From the NCBI GenBank assembly GCA_051453625.1, contig JBOZIK010000001.1:137856275-137920274 (forward strand): a stretch of DNA of 64,000 bases, read 5' to 3'. Made by a program: the position numbers and the translations under genes. This DNA is from Welwitschia mirabilis (taxonomy: Eukaryota > Gnetophyta > Gnetopsida > Welwitschiales). Below the pieces are notes generated by a model that saw only the letters and a list, made by a program, of their open reading frames with translations, did no database searches and was not told the origin of the DNA. This document shows, one piece after another, positions 36,181 through 46,990 of this stretch (position 1 is the stretch's first letter; each line of letters begins with the position of its first letter).

Positions 36181-36278
36181 GTGTTTTTTTTGTTTAAAAA
36201 CTTTTTTGAGAATCGAACTTACAACCATAAAGACATGGGAGCACTTGCTCTACCATTCGGATGTCTCCGAAGAGACAT
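36181..36278 (-). mobile_element. tRNA-derived SINE with target-site duplication
   Basis: The minus strand begins TGTCTCTTCGGAGACA (36277-36262), then box A-like GAATGGTAGAGCAAGT (36258-36243), box B-like GTAAGTTCGATTC (36222-36210) and an A-rich tail with AAACAAAAAAAACAC. TTTGTTAAG flanks both sides (36172-36180 and 36279-36287), a 9-bp target duplication that fixes the ends. At about 98 bp it is short. The tRNA of origin is not resolved. It lies in the presumed intron of the host gene and opposite to it. Confidence 0.8.
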
Positions 36279-36580
36279 TTTGTTAAGATATTAATCTATG
36301 AAAGCTACCCTAAATGAGAAAGGTGAATGCAAGTAGACAAAATGTGAAATGATAGGTGTGAGGTTTGTGGATATGAAACACGCATTATAAATATATAAAA
36401 CAAAATTCAATAGTTTAATAAAGATATACAAAAGAATTGCAGAACCTTTAGATAGAGTCCAATAGATTTTCAATAATCCATACCTTTTTAAAAGATGTAC
36501 ATTTTACTTTACAAAGTTAAAAGTAATCACACACATTGAATGCAAGTTCTGTTTGAAAAACATGGTTTCCTCTTAAGTGA

Positions 36581-36653
36581 ATTGCAAATTGGGTTCTTAT
36601 CCCAAAATCATTGCAAATGGAGTTCTCATCACAGAATCATTGCAAATGAGCTT
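36581..36653 (+). repeat. 29-bp tandem repeat, 2.5 copies
   Basis: Units start ATTGCAAAT at 36581, 36610 and 36639, with GGGTTCTTATC and GGAGTTCTCATC in the first two. Located in the presumed intron. Confidence 0.8.
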
Positions 36654-36972
36654 ATGTGACTATGATTTATAATGCTTCAATGCTATGTCTCTAATGGCAA
36701 CCAGAATAAATTACTCATCATTTTTATACTAAGATTCTAACCCCTATCATGAACAGAGGTATTAATAGAGGATACCATTGCTTCAGACTACAATTGAGCT
36801 ATTTAAGTTCAGACTTAAATGCACTTTTGCACTTCAGAGGAGTAGGACAGCGGAAGGATTCGTTCACAGCACACGCTGAGAACTGGATTGTTGCCAAAGC
36901 AAACAACCGAAACTAAATAACACACAAAGGTGTAGAGAGAATAATAGTATTTATTCAAATTCTAGATGCCTT

Positions 36973-37072
36973 NNNNNNNNNNNNNNNNNNNNNNNNNNNN
37001 NNNNNNNNNNNNNNNNNNNNNNNNNNNNNNNNNNNNNNNNNNNNNNNNNNNNNNNNNNNNNNNNNNNNNNNN
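36973..37072. other. assembly gap, 100 N
   Basis: Placeholder gap inside the presumed host gene; may hide exons. Confidence 1.
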
Positions 37073-37231
37073 GTCTGCATTTTCTAAGTCATCTTGTTAT
37101 TATGGAGTAATATTTTAATGAGCTTTAGCATTAAAACACGTTGTTGCTGATAAAACTGGAATGGTGAGATGCAAGAGTTAATTATTGCCATGCTTCTTCC
37201 TACACCTAACTCATCAATCCAGAATAAGTTT

Positions 37232-37499
37232 GGGGGAGGGGGGGTGGCGCCGAAGATCTTATGCCAATAAGGGGGAGTATGTTTTGTATTCTGCCTGCTA
37301 AATGGTGAAATTGATNNNNNNNNNNNNNNNNNNNNNNNNNNNNNNNNNNNNNNNNNNNNNNNNNNNNNNNNNNNNNNNNNNNNNNNNNNNNNNNNNNNNN
37401 NNNNNNNNNNNNNNNGGGGGCGGGGGGGGGGCGCCGAAGATCTTATGCCAATAAGGGGTAGTATGTTTTGTATTCTGCCTGCTAAATGGTGAAATTGAT
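37232..37499. other. duplicated 84-bp flanks around a 100-N gap (37316-37415)
   Basis: 37232-37315 and 37416-37499 are near-identical: a poly-G start, then GCGCCGAAGATCTTATGCC, ending AAATGGTGAAATTGAT. They flank a gap of exactly 100 N. This is most simply an unjoined overlap at a G-run, not a biological repeat. Confidence 0.85.
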
Positions 37500-38198
37500 G
37501 GCATTGGTGGCAAATTGGAGTTGTTTTCAATGAATAACTGAAACAAGTATAGAAAGGGTGGAGGCAATGAATGTATGGTCCTTAATATTATGGTTTACAA
37601 ACTGGAATTGTGTGCCTTATTTAACCCTTGGTAATTACACAGGTACAGGTTGGGTAAAAAGTTTAGCAGTATGTACATTAGAATGTAGGCTCATAGAGTC
37701 TTAACGAGCGTGAAAGACAATATTGAATTGTAGTAAAGAAAGTCTCTTAGAGTATATCTATCGAATAGCTTGACTGCCTCGATTTAACACTTAAAATTGC
37801 TGAGGTCATGCTTCTGAGCATCCATGACTGATAGATAAGGCGGGAAACATTATAAGATTGGGAAGTGTTTTAGAAGGTGCATATCATCTTAGTGTCATAA
37901 ATTGAGCTTTTTTCCTAGGGAGTTTCTCAGAAACCCTCCGTACTTTTCTCAAGGATGAAATGACTAAAAGTGGTTAATTTGCCTTTCATATGTTTTTAAT
38001 GAGCCCAACTATGGGTCATTTGTTGAATTTAGGGCTTTGTTGGGTTTTATCGGTCCTGTGTCTAACTTTCAAGGTCGTTTGTGCTTTGTTCACAACAGTA
38101 GCATCGTTTCAAGCAGACACTATTGCTGTTTGTATTTATGTCACCATTATTTCAGCTAATAGCACCTGAAGCTCTATCAAAATCAAGGTCAAATCACA

Positions 38199-38378
38199 AT
38201 GAATGATGTCATTCTGTGCATGACATTGATAGATCCTGACCAGTCATGCGTTCAAAAGTCTAGAGATATATACAAGACCTGGTTATTGGATGAATGGGAA
38301 TCCGATCGACGAACGGGCAATTGGCTTATTCTGGATGTGTATGATGAATATCATGGGAAAGATGACATAAAGTTATGA
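38199..38378 (+). CDS. exon-like open segment, unidentified
   Basis: A 59-codon frame from ATG 38199 to TGA 38378 reads MNDVILCMTLIDPDQSCVQK, then DIYKTWLLDEWESDRRTG and NWLILDVYDEYHGKDDIKL. It has normal-looking codon use and retains CpG (ATCCGATCGACGAACGG). The frame is also open upstream to 38152, just after an acceptor-like TTATTTCAG. I do not recognise the family. It could be an exon of the gene starting at 35210, a small retained gene or a pseudogene piece. Confidence 0.35.
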   Translation: MNDVILCMTLIDPDQSCVQKSRDIYKTWLLDEWESDRRTGNWLILDVYDEYHGKDDIKL

Positions 38379-38479
38379 TTAGAAAGAAATCAAGTAAACT
38401 GTACAATGACTGTTGACATGGGCAACTCAGTTGTTACTGATAAGCTGATTATGAAGATCATGCTTAAAAGTTGCTTCCT

Positions 38480-38620
38480 TTTGTGAAGTGCAAATTAGAG
38501 GAACTGGGACATAAGATGGGAGAGAACATTGCAAGGAAGGACAATCTGAACTGGTTGCTTGTTGGAGAAAACCAGAGTCTGGACGCTTGTTTTGTTTTGT
38601 GTGTATTCAGGAGAGTATCA
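38480..38620 (+). CDS. exon-like open segment, unidentified
   Basis: One frame reads LLPFVKCKLEELGHKMGENI, then ARKDNLNWLLVGENQSLDAC and FVLCVFRRVS before a TGA near 38620. Composition is coding-like and unlike the surrounding repeats. No family assigned and splice borders uncertain. Confidence 0.3.
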
Positions 38621-38731
38621 TGACACAAAAGACACCAGCAATGTGTCACTCACACTGAATGTTTAAGGATGTAGCAGAGGTTTAAACAATTACAGACGAT
38701 TTACTTAAATAATAGATGCATTCTTTTGCAG

Positions 38732-38815
38732 TGGCCTGGGATGATTACCTAGGAGAAGTCTCTATAGAGAAGAATTTGGCTACATTTATCAATTCACTAC
38801 TAGCACATTTCTGAG
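38732..38815 (+). CDS. exon-like segment with consensus splice borders
   Basis: TTCTTTTGCAG ends at 38731 and GAG/GTATG begins at 38816, both near-consensus. The 84-bp segment is open in one frame as AWDDYLGEVSIEKNLATF, INSLLAHF, then TGA one base before the donor. It is either a terminal coding exon or an exon with a late stop mutation. Product unknown. Confidence 0.4.
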
Positions 38816-41062
38816 GTATGCGAGCCTTATTGATTTTGATACAGTTAAAGATCTTTATGGTAATCATAAGATAAGAAAAGTAGTGTACACCCTTATTGGA
38901 TCTTGTTTCGAAATTTCAAATGTGTAAGCTATCCACAGAAAGGCAGAGAAGGGCAGGGCACATCAATGTAGATAAAAGCATGTGAACTAGAATATAAGTA
39001 ATGTTAGGTGGTTTAGTGGGATCCATCTTGACAGGAAAACCTAGATGTGATGTTCTATCTATCCAGTTGAGGTATCAGGGACAGCTGGAACTTTGTGATC
39101 TCTCAACCATGAACTAAACCAAGAAGCATTATGCCTTGTAATGCATACCTTGAACCATCCACACTATAAGGCTTGCTGGTTAATTAAAGGGAGTTTGATT
39201 TAAAGAGTATCTTATCCTTTAAGCCTGTTTTATTGGTCTATGCCATCGATCCACTTATCAATCCATTTGTTCCATTGCATTTCAAAATTTACAACTAAGA
39301 AATAATACGAAAATCCTTAAAATGTCAAAAATAGAAGGTTATGAAGAACCTCTGTGGAAGATATAAAAAATGTTGTTATTAAAATAAACAAGGGGAAAGT
39401 AGTTAAGAGATATTCTAATGAATCAGCCAAACAGTGATAAGAGATTAGGTTAGGTAAAACATTACTATGGGAGAATTTGATGCTATGAACGTTCATATAT
39501 GGTGTTGAAACCAAAAACCTTTATCAATATTATTAATCCTATGATTATAGAAACATGAAATGAAGGAACTCTCTATCATTTGTCCTTCAGCACTGACTTA
39601 ACAGTATTCATGTTTAATATTAATCGTTCCATTCAATTAATTAGGAAGAATTAGTATATTTTTCTAAAAGTGTTATCACCATTTATTATAACTTGTAAAC
39701 CAAAAGCACCAAGCAAAAAAGCAAATTGGCAAAGAAGAAAAATGTGAAATATGATGATAATGGATAGGAAGATTCTACATAGGGATTTCATGAGGTTTAT
39801 AAAGATTTTTTTAGTTATTTACAAGTTTACACAAATAAGGTATAGTCTTTTCCCCCTCTCTTTTGTGTAAAGCATGGGAAACTATAGTTACCTCACTAAG
39901 GCTAGTTGCTTATTTAACAGTACAAAAAGCTTATGGGTACCCTTCATTTGCTTAGAAGTTAGCCACGAAATGTTTATGTCTTACTTATTATACATACCTA
40001 AAATCTTGAATCCCGTGTTTGTGTGTGTGTTTCAATTAAATGTCACAACTACAAGCCAACCCACATGCACTACGAAGCGAATGTAAGATGTTGAAGCTCA
40101 CAACTTTTATAAGCATAGGTTAAAACAAGTATGCTATGTGTCACACTCTATTATAGTTTATCCTATTGTTTGAGGAAATATAGAAGTTGGGTACTATAAG
40201 ACTTGTAGAAACCCTAAACATGGGGAAATCGGAAAAGTCACAATACTACAATGTGAACTCCACCACTTGGTTGAAAGACGGTCCTTATTCTTGAAGAGCA
40301 ACCAACAAAAAGGCTAATCAAACCAATTGACCAAACAAATGATACAATTATACTTTTAACTTTCAATCAATATTTACAGTAATTTGTTACAACATTCAAA
40401 ATGAAGAGTCAATTGACATAATGGGATAAATTATGTATCTTGCACAAAATGAAAATCTTGATTTATGAGATGCCTTATTATTCAACTCAAGGACTTAAAA
40501 GAGGGGAGAGCATGTATGTAACTTGTTGAATAAATTGCTAGAGAATGATAAGATATTTTGGATGAAGATATGGTTAACTACATTGTGATTGTTATTATAG
40601 TCATTTCAGCCATTCCAAATGTCACTTGGAAGTTGAATATAGTTGGAGAAAAAAAAAAAATTCAAGATACAGCTTCTTAGTAATGAAAGTGGTGATAGTG
40701 ATATAAGTATGAAAGTAAACATTTGAAATTTCGTTTGCAAGCATAAGCAGAATTCAAGAGGATTTTACATGCCACTATTTGACCTACATTTCACCCAAAT
40801 TGTAGTTGTTTTTGGAATTTTTTTAATTGAAATGTGTAAAATAAAGTTGTGATACTATTACATAGCACAATTTATGAAGATCAATGATTTACCTTTTTTT
40901 TTTTGTTTGTTGGCATGAGTAACGAATACATCTTAGTATAGGTAGTACTATTCTCAGTATTGACATAGTGTTAAAAATAGCTCACTTTTGTTAGTTTGTC
41001 ATTTGATAATTTTATTATAGAAAATTATACTTGAATAATGAACTATATGCATTTTTCATTAG
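38816..41062. other. intron or intergenic sequence, no gene seen
   Basis: Moderately A+T-rich with scattered CpG. Short open runs at 39317-39514 and 39874-40086 show no family resemblance. A short GT run lies at about 40019-40030. No repeat family recognised. Confidence 0.5.
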
Positions 41063-41374
41063 TGTTGGGCATGCACTCCTTATGCTTAGCTTGACAAGTC
41101 TCTCTATGTATGGGTTTTAGTTTTTACCTTAGATATGGCTTTTAACGCGATGGTAATGTGCCCAACAACTAGTATCAAAGCCTGATTTTCACTTAGCTTT
41201 GAGTTTCAATTTCTTCACTACTTTCTTGATTTATGTCAATGCTCGATACGTAGATCGATAGTGAGATTTGTTGGGTATATATATTCCCCATGCTTAGTTG
41301 ATAAGTGGTTTTATATGTGGATTTTGGTTTCTACCTTAATCATGCCTTTTGATGTGACGCCAGCTGGTTCAATA
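41063..41374 (+). mobile_element. TRIM-like miniature LTR retrotransposon
   Basis: LTR 1 (41063-41167, 105 bp) begins TGTTGGGC and ends GCCCAACA. A primer binding site, TAGTATCAAAGC (41170-41181; usual form TGGTATCAGAGC), follows within three bases. After about 100 bp a purine-rich AGTGAGATT precedes LTR 2 (41269 to about 41374), which starts TGTTGGG and shares ATGCTTAG, TATGTGGATTTTGGTTT-type and CCTTTTGATG-type segments with LTR 1 but has a decayed 3' end. At about 312 bp with no coding capacity it fits the TRIM class, mobilised by proteins of other elements. No clear target duplication because the right end is eroded. Confidence 0.78.
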
Positions 41375-42699
41375 AAAAAAATGTCAAAAAACTATACAAA
41401 AGTTACATGATAAAATATTCTTAAATTTAGGTATGAAATATAAAAAGGTTATAAAATATCACTTGATAAACTATCATAAAAATTAAGCGTAAATGATGTG
41501 TACACAAGTATGAAACCCAACAAGCTAAATAGATGGTAAATACAAAAACATTTTAATGAAGCTGTCACTTATACATAATGAAACAAATTTTAATATACTT
41601 TCTATATTTCAAAAATTACAATAGATTACAAATGTTGTCAATCATTCAGTATGATCAATGTACCTTAATTATTATGGTAAGAGGTAGTAACTCAAAATGA
41701 ATTGTGACTTATAGTAAAAGAAAACTTCATGTTGTTTTATCACTGAGAAGTGAATGAAAACCCTTACCTAAAAAGGGACTAATGTAAAACTAAATGAGGA
41801 CGAAGGCATTTAAAAAAATTCTAAACAAAGTTTGAAGTAAATAAAATTGCTTATTTCAGAAAAACATCTTCTAATATGGAACTAAATGATAAACAAAATA
41901 ATAAAATATGACAAAACTAACATAAAAAATCATTTATTATGAAATCCTGACAAATAATCAAACTGTAAACTTGCAAAGCTTTGGCATCCTTCTACTACTA
42001 TCTATATAAGGCTTTTATAAGTTTAAGAATTAAGATTAAGCAAGCATGAAAGATAAAACCCTTTATTAAACATAAATTACTAATTTAGTAAATGTTGATA
42101 GGTAATAAAATTTGTCCTTTACTATAACAAATAACAATTTAAGTCTTCCCATGTAGTTAAAGCAGAGAACCTATAAGCATAAAAAGTTATAGTGTTCGAC
42201 TTATTGTTCAATTTACTTTTGTCAAATAATAGAAAAAATAATGTGTAATAGATGTGCATCAAACATCATAAGCTCTTTGATTGTTATCATATCTTCAATT
42301 CAACAAAGAGTGAAGCTTATAATCAAATTTAGGTTTTTTATCCATGTGTCTTCTTCAACTCAACCTATTGGACTTTACGCATATATGACCAAGGTTTCAA
42401 AATTTACATTTTACTTGATTAGTTTTGTAATAATACTAGTTTAAGGATATTTTAACAATGGAATGCATTTTATCCATAATAATGTATGTAGTTATTGAAG
42501 AAATAATTGAATTTTTTACATGTTAACACCAAAGATCTTGTTGAAATTTCCCTTTGTATTAAAATAAAGATAAGACTTGAGCTATGCCATGAAATCATTT
42601 ATCGTTTTCTATTTTCTAATAGTTGTTTAAAAGTAACAAAAGTGTATAATAGTGTATACAGTTTGATAATGGCTACCTTTCTTCATGATTCTTTAATAA
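41375..42699. other. A+T-rich spacer, no gene seen
   Basis: Open runs at 42241-42444 and 42507-42704 lack recognisable similarity. Confidence 0.55.
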
Positions 42700-43130
42700 A
42701 TTGAAGTATGTTTAGCTAACACAACCTTGGAGTTACAAGTCTAACCCTACCATCCTATAATGGGTTACCTTACGAATTTGATGTATAGAGTTATCATTAT
42801 TCAGATATTCATTATCATGTTATGTAAAGATAACTATTTATCTTCTCAATTGCTATTAGAAAGTAATTCTTCAAGAATTCTTTTTTGAGATATCTTCTTC
42901 AATCAATTAAATAAGGTATGAACGAATGTACCCAAAACTTAACTTTCGCTTTAAGTAACAAAGGAAATAATTTCATTCTAATAAATCATCAATGTCACCT
43001 ACTTCTGAGATCATTAAGACAGTTACATTAAATTGTTGCAAATGTTCATAAGGATCTTGGAAGTTAATGTAATAGAGTTTTCATAAAAGATTAATGATTG
43101 TGTGTTTGATTTCAAAGTCGTATGGATGTA
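42700..43130 (-). pseudogene. possible Ty3/gypsy (Athila-like) gag remnant
   Basis: The minus strand reads KLYYINFQDPYEHLQQFNVT, then VLMISEVGDIDDLLE. This resembles the gag segment F.G...DPY.HL..F of Athila/Retand-type gypsy elements. The following segment is poor and contains stops. No LTR or pol piece is assigned to it. Confidence 0.42.
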
Positions 43131-44109
43131 AGGGTAAAGCTGTATGTGTAGATGTAACTAAACGTTCTAGTTACTAAATTTCTTTAAATGATTTCATATG
43201 TTAATATTATCTACAATGTGAATGACCATAGTTTAATATGTTATCTTCCATATCAAGGAGTTCTTTGTAGTCTTTAAATGAACTTAAGGATGAAATGTCA
43301 AAGTCCTTGATGGAGGGTTTAGTACAGTATTTAAGAAAATAATCAAATTAAGAGTTAAGTAATGATTTATTTTCATTAGATTTTTGAATTAGAAGTCTAT
43401 CATATGGTTTAAACTAATGATACATCAGAGATAAAAAGAAGTTCAAAATGATCAATAAAGATTTTTAAGAAATTATTAATTCAAGATAATAAAGTACCCT
43501 AAACAAATATGTTTGCAATTTGACCATAAGCATTTTAGATGTAGAATAATGATGATGTTGATAACTTGAGCAACGATGCCTATTAGGTTAGGACATACAA
43601 CTAGGACTTTTATAGGATAACAAGCATAATGAAGGTACAATAAGAGACACATGGAATTTTGAAAAATTATTGCAAAAAATAAAATTAACACATAAGAAAA
43701 AAGGAATCAATTAACTATTAATTGCTTAAAAAAGAAACATCAAAAGTTGCATAACATATGGACACAATTAAACCAACCTCCCAACTTTCATAAAACATGA
43801 TATATTAATGAAAAGAACAAAAATCTCTATAGAAAATATCAAAAACAAATTAAGAAATGATTTTCTCTATAAACATTTATATATTTTAGATATTTTTAAA
43901 AATAAAAATGACAAAGAAGAAGGAAGAAAAGGAAGAAAAATAAGAAAAACTAAAAATGGATAAAAGAAAGGGGAAAAAGAAAAGAATTAGTGAGAGTAGT
44001 AAATGAAGTAAAAATGTCTTCTTAGGGGCATCCTAATGAAAAAGCAGTGCTCCCATTACTTTTATTGAGAATGGAAGAGCAAGTACAATAGAGAGGATCT
44101 TTACAAAAG
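43131..44109. other. A+T-rich spacer, no gene seen
   Basis: Purine-rich AGAAAA runs around 43900-43990. Nothing coding recognised. Confidence 0.5.
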
Positions 44110-44590
44110 GGAAATTTTGTTTCTTTTTCTCTATTACACTAAAGAGCTTGCTTTTAAAGGTAAGCACACTGTTAGGATTTCATTAGGGTTTATACTCTCC
44201 CTTAGGCATGTGATCATGGTGCATATTACAAACCTTAGTAATTACCCTCTTAACATGGAAATACAGTCTCTCCTAAGGGAAGACTAAAGTGCTCAAAGAA
44301 AAACCTTAGGAATGCATCTATAATAAAACCCCCTTGAAGGAGTTACTGTGTGAGGGAACTACTTCATTAAAGAAGTAGTTAATTGTGTAGCAGTAAATTG
44401 TGCATTATACATTTTATAATGCTAGGATAAAATTGTATTACACATCCTATAGTACTAGGATTTAAGAATGACTTCGAACAGATACTCAAAATTTAAATGA
44501 AGCCAATAATATATAAAAGAAAAAAAATGAGTTTAAACCAACGCATTATTAATCCAACTTTATAAGGATATCAACAATTTGCTCTATAGT
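44110..44590 (-). repeat. copia LTR (3' LTR of a minus-strand element), copy R1
   Basis: Similar over its length to 58760-59285: shared blocks include CCTTAGGCATG, AACATGGAAATACA, AACTACTTCAT and AAGAAGTAGTTA. It also contains two units of a short repeat ending TAGTACTAGGAT-like. On the minus strand it directly follows an RNase H end (44580-44870), so it is the 3' LTR. Exact ends are not fixed. Confidence 0.65.
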
Positions 44591-44870
44591 CAAATAGTAC
44601 ATAGGCATAATATCTTTACTTTATATGAGTTCCCTGATTTTATGGGCCATAACACAAAAGTGTGTTGTTCTCTGATGGTGAACTAGATCTTTTACTATGT
44701 AAATTTCTGACTGATTGTTAATGAAGAGAACTATTATCTGTTTTAATTTTACTACTTCCAACAATTTTTTCAACCATTTAATGTTTCTACATGCTTCAGA
44801 AGTAGCTATATATTCTACCTTAGTGGAAGCTCGTGCTATAGTTTTCTAATGCTTTGATCATTAAGACAAG
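44580..44870 (-). pseudogene. Ty1/copia RNase H C-terminus (broken)
   Basis: The minus strand reads ARASTKVEYIATSEACRNIK, then WLKKLLEVVKLKQ, NNQSEIYIVKDLVHHQRTTH and EQIVDILIKLD. This matches the family pattern STAEAEY..A...CKE..WL, DN.SAI.L..NP..H.RTKHI and EQ.ADI.TK. One stop is seen before the end. RNase H removes the RNA strand of the RNA/DNA hybrid. Confidence 0.8.
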
Positions 44871-45464
44871 GATGATGCCACCAGTAACATGATATACCTA
44901 ATATTGACAATGAATTATTAGTTTTGAGTATCACTGAACTCAAAGGGGAGGGGTAAAAGAGGTCTACTAAATAAAAGATTAACTAAAACAAAATAAAAAT
45001 TACACAATAAAGACCTAACTAGATTAACATGATTTCCTAACTTGAGTATGTCCACACATAGATGGTAGCTTACTCTAACACCTATAGATATTCTTAACAT
45101 TCAAAAACAGTGGTTTTTCTTTTAGCAATATTTATATATTGATATAATTGTGGTTTTGTTGATCCATAATGAGAACAACCATCAACCTTACATACAACTG
45201 AGATGCTCCTCGCAAGGAAGCACCCTATTCCCTTTAGGGATTACAATAAACCAAAATAAAACATTCTCACAAGTACTCACAGAAGCATGCCCATACAAGG
45301 TTTGCCTTATAATTTGGAATCCAAAGTAAGGGAATTAAGAATAATGATAAGTAATGGACTCTAATGAATGTATTAAAAAATATAATATTCCTACAATTTA
45401 AGTGCTAATAAATAATGATAATAAAAGAAAACAACAAGTCTAAAAGATGTCACTTTAATGGAAT
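44871..45464. other. spacer between copia pieces
   Basis: No coding resemblance found. Sequence upstream of the RNase H piece does not continue recognisably into RT, suggesting truncation. Confidence 0.5.
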
Positions 45465-46391
45465 GCTTGAGTTCTCCTTATTATAGGCACTCATAAGTAT
45501 CCAAGATCAGAGTAATGCAGCTATGGGGGAGCCAATGATCAGGAAATGTATTTATCAAATGGTCCTCTTCATTAAGGTCACAAAAATCTACATGAGTGGT
45601 GTTAATCATTCATGTGTATAACCCTTTTGCTTTACATTTTATGCCTTTGATACTTTTGATGTCTTTCTTGCCTTTACCCTAGAGAGAAAATCATGTGAAA
45701 TGTTTAAATGCTGTGTTATGGCTAAAAAGGGCTAAGTTTTAGTCATTGAATGGCTATTTTATTTTTATCATTTTGTTTGGGGTAGATGTCCTTGAAATAG
45801 TAGAATTCTCTGTCAGGCAGACGTCTTCATCCTGAATGATGTCTTTAGTCAAACTACCTAGATTTGAATAAGACTTAAACTATTGTATCTCTGCCCTTAA
45901 AGATCACAAATACAATGTGTAAAACTTTCCTGATTCCTTAGGATGTAGATAATTCATCATAGTATAATTTATCTCTGTTACCTCATTTAGTTTAGAACAG
46001 ATGTCTTTGATTCTGTAGACATCTTCCAATGGTTGAAGCAGTTTAGACATCTTTAATTTGCTAAACATATTTCACCTGTCTTAGCTCCTTAGTTTAGTAT
46101 AGATGTCTTAGAAATGATAGATGTCTTTCCTTGTAATGAACGCCCATTTAATATAGACGTCTTTGATATAGTAGACATCTTTACTATAGAGGTCTTTAGA
46201 TATGTAAACATCTTCAGTTCATTGTGTTTGTTCTTTATGAATTTTGTGTTGAAGCTTCCGTGTACTTTAAACTTTGACATTTAACTAGCTTAATCCCTAT
46301 TTGCAATTTTGTATTCTCCAAATTTCCTGTTTACACATTAGACACATGACATTTGACAAGTGGAATCATAAAAAATGGAATTTTACCAATA
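45465..46391 (-). repeat. SIRE-like copia LTR with GACGTC-type repeats, copy P
   Basis: Similar to 52040-52982. The right end abuts a polypurine tract (minus strand AAAAAGGAGGAAATTA, 46406-46391), followed by TTGGTAAAATTCC, typical of SIRE/Maximus 3' LTR starts. The LTR carries repeated AGACGTCT, AGATGTCT and AGACATCT motifs between about 45785 and 46215. Confidence 0.7.
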
Positions 46392-46392
46392 A

Positions 46393-46890
46393 TTTCCTCC
46401 TTTTTAAGGATGTTTAAAACTTGATAAATATCATTAGTTCAATCATGTTTTAAAGTTTACTTGATAAGACTTAAAGATGAGTGGATTGGACTTAAAGATG
46501 AATGGATAGCATAAAGAGAACTAGTCACTAAGAGCCAACTCACTAGTGTACTGAGTGGCATCTCTTGTATCATTGTTATCATCATTACTATCCCTGATGG
46601 AAGACGTCTAAATGGTATATGATGAAGATGATGTGGATGGAGGGGTGTGTAGCTTTCATGATGGCCATTGAAATGGCTCATCATGGTCCTGAGAGGCCTA
46701 TCTCCTCTCACGTGAGTACACCTAAGGAGTAATAGAGGCATCAAAGAAGCTAACAACAATTATATTAATAGAACCAGGAGCTGAGGATGAAGTGATGCTG
46801 AGAGGTAGAGCATGAATGGAAAATGTGAGAGGGGGTGATAAAAACGGAGGATGAGGTTGTAAAGGTATACAAGGTGGTGATGAAGATTGT
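46393..46890 (-). pseudogene. 3' end of internal region next to LTR P, acidic C-terminus
   Basis: The minus strand from about 46640 reads STSSSSYTI*TSSIRDSNDD, then NNDTRDATQYTSELALSD, an acidic Ser/Asp-rich tail. The equivalent region beside LTR Q (53600-53430) reads SISSSSYII*TSTSKNIDDN and SDDEGDEN. Both share the internal TAG at the same place, so it was probably inherited before the copies separated. Another frame has a longer open run (46457-46759), but the acidic frame looks like the real one. Cut by the gap at 46891. Confidence 0.5.
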
Positions 46891-46990
46891 NNNNNNNNNN
46901 NNNNNNNNNNNNNNNNNNNNNNNNNNNNNNNNNNNNNNNNNNNNNNNNNNNNNNNNNNNNNNNNNNNNNNNNNNNNNNNNNNNNNNNNNN
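46891..46990. other. assembly gap, 100 N
   Basis: Placeholder gap interrupting the internal part of the element that belongs to LTR P. Confidence 1.

Noticed and set aside
37084-37567. Minus-strand open frames of 89 and 148 codons
   Set aside because: They span a 100-N gap and the artificially duplicated 84-bp flanks.
37570-37600. TCCTTAAT...TTTAC as the 3' end of the U12 intron that starts at 35840
   Set aside because: The branch-site match is imperfect, and joining there leads to a stop within nine codons.
40019-40030. GT microsatellite
   Set aside because: Too short to be worth annotating as a repeat locus.
46457-46759. 100-codon minus ORF (His/Leu-rich) as a real protein
   Set aside because: Another frame of the same DNA gives an acidic Ser/Asp tail that is equally conserved with the copy at 53430-53600 and more plausible as coding; the ORF is likely a shadow.
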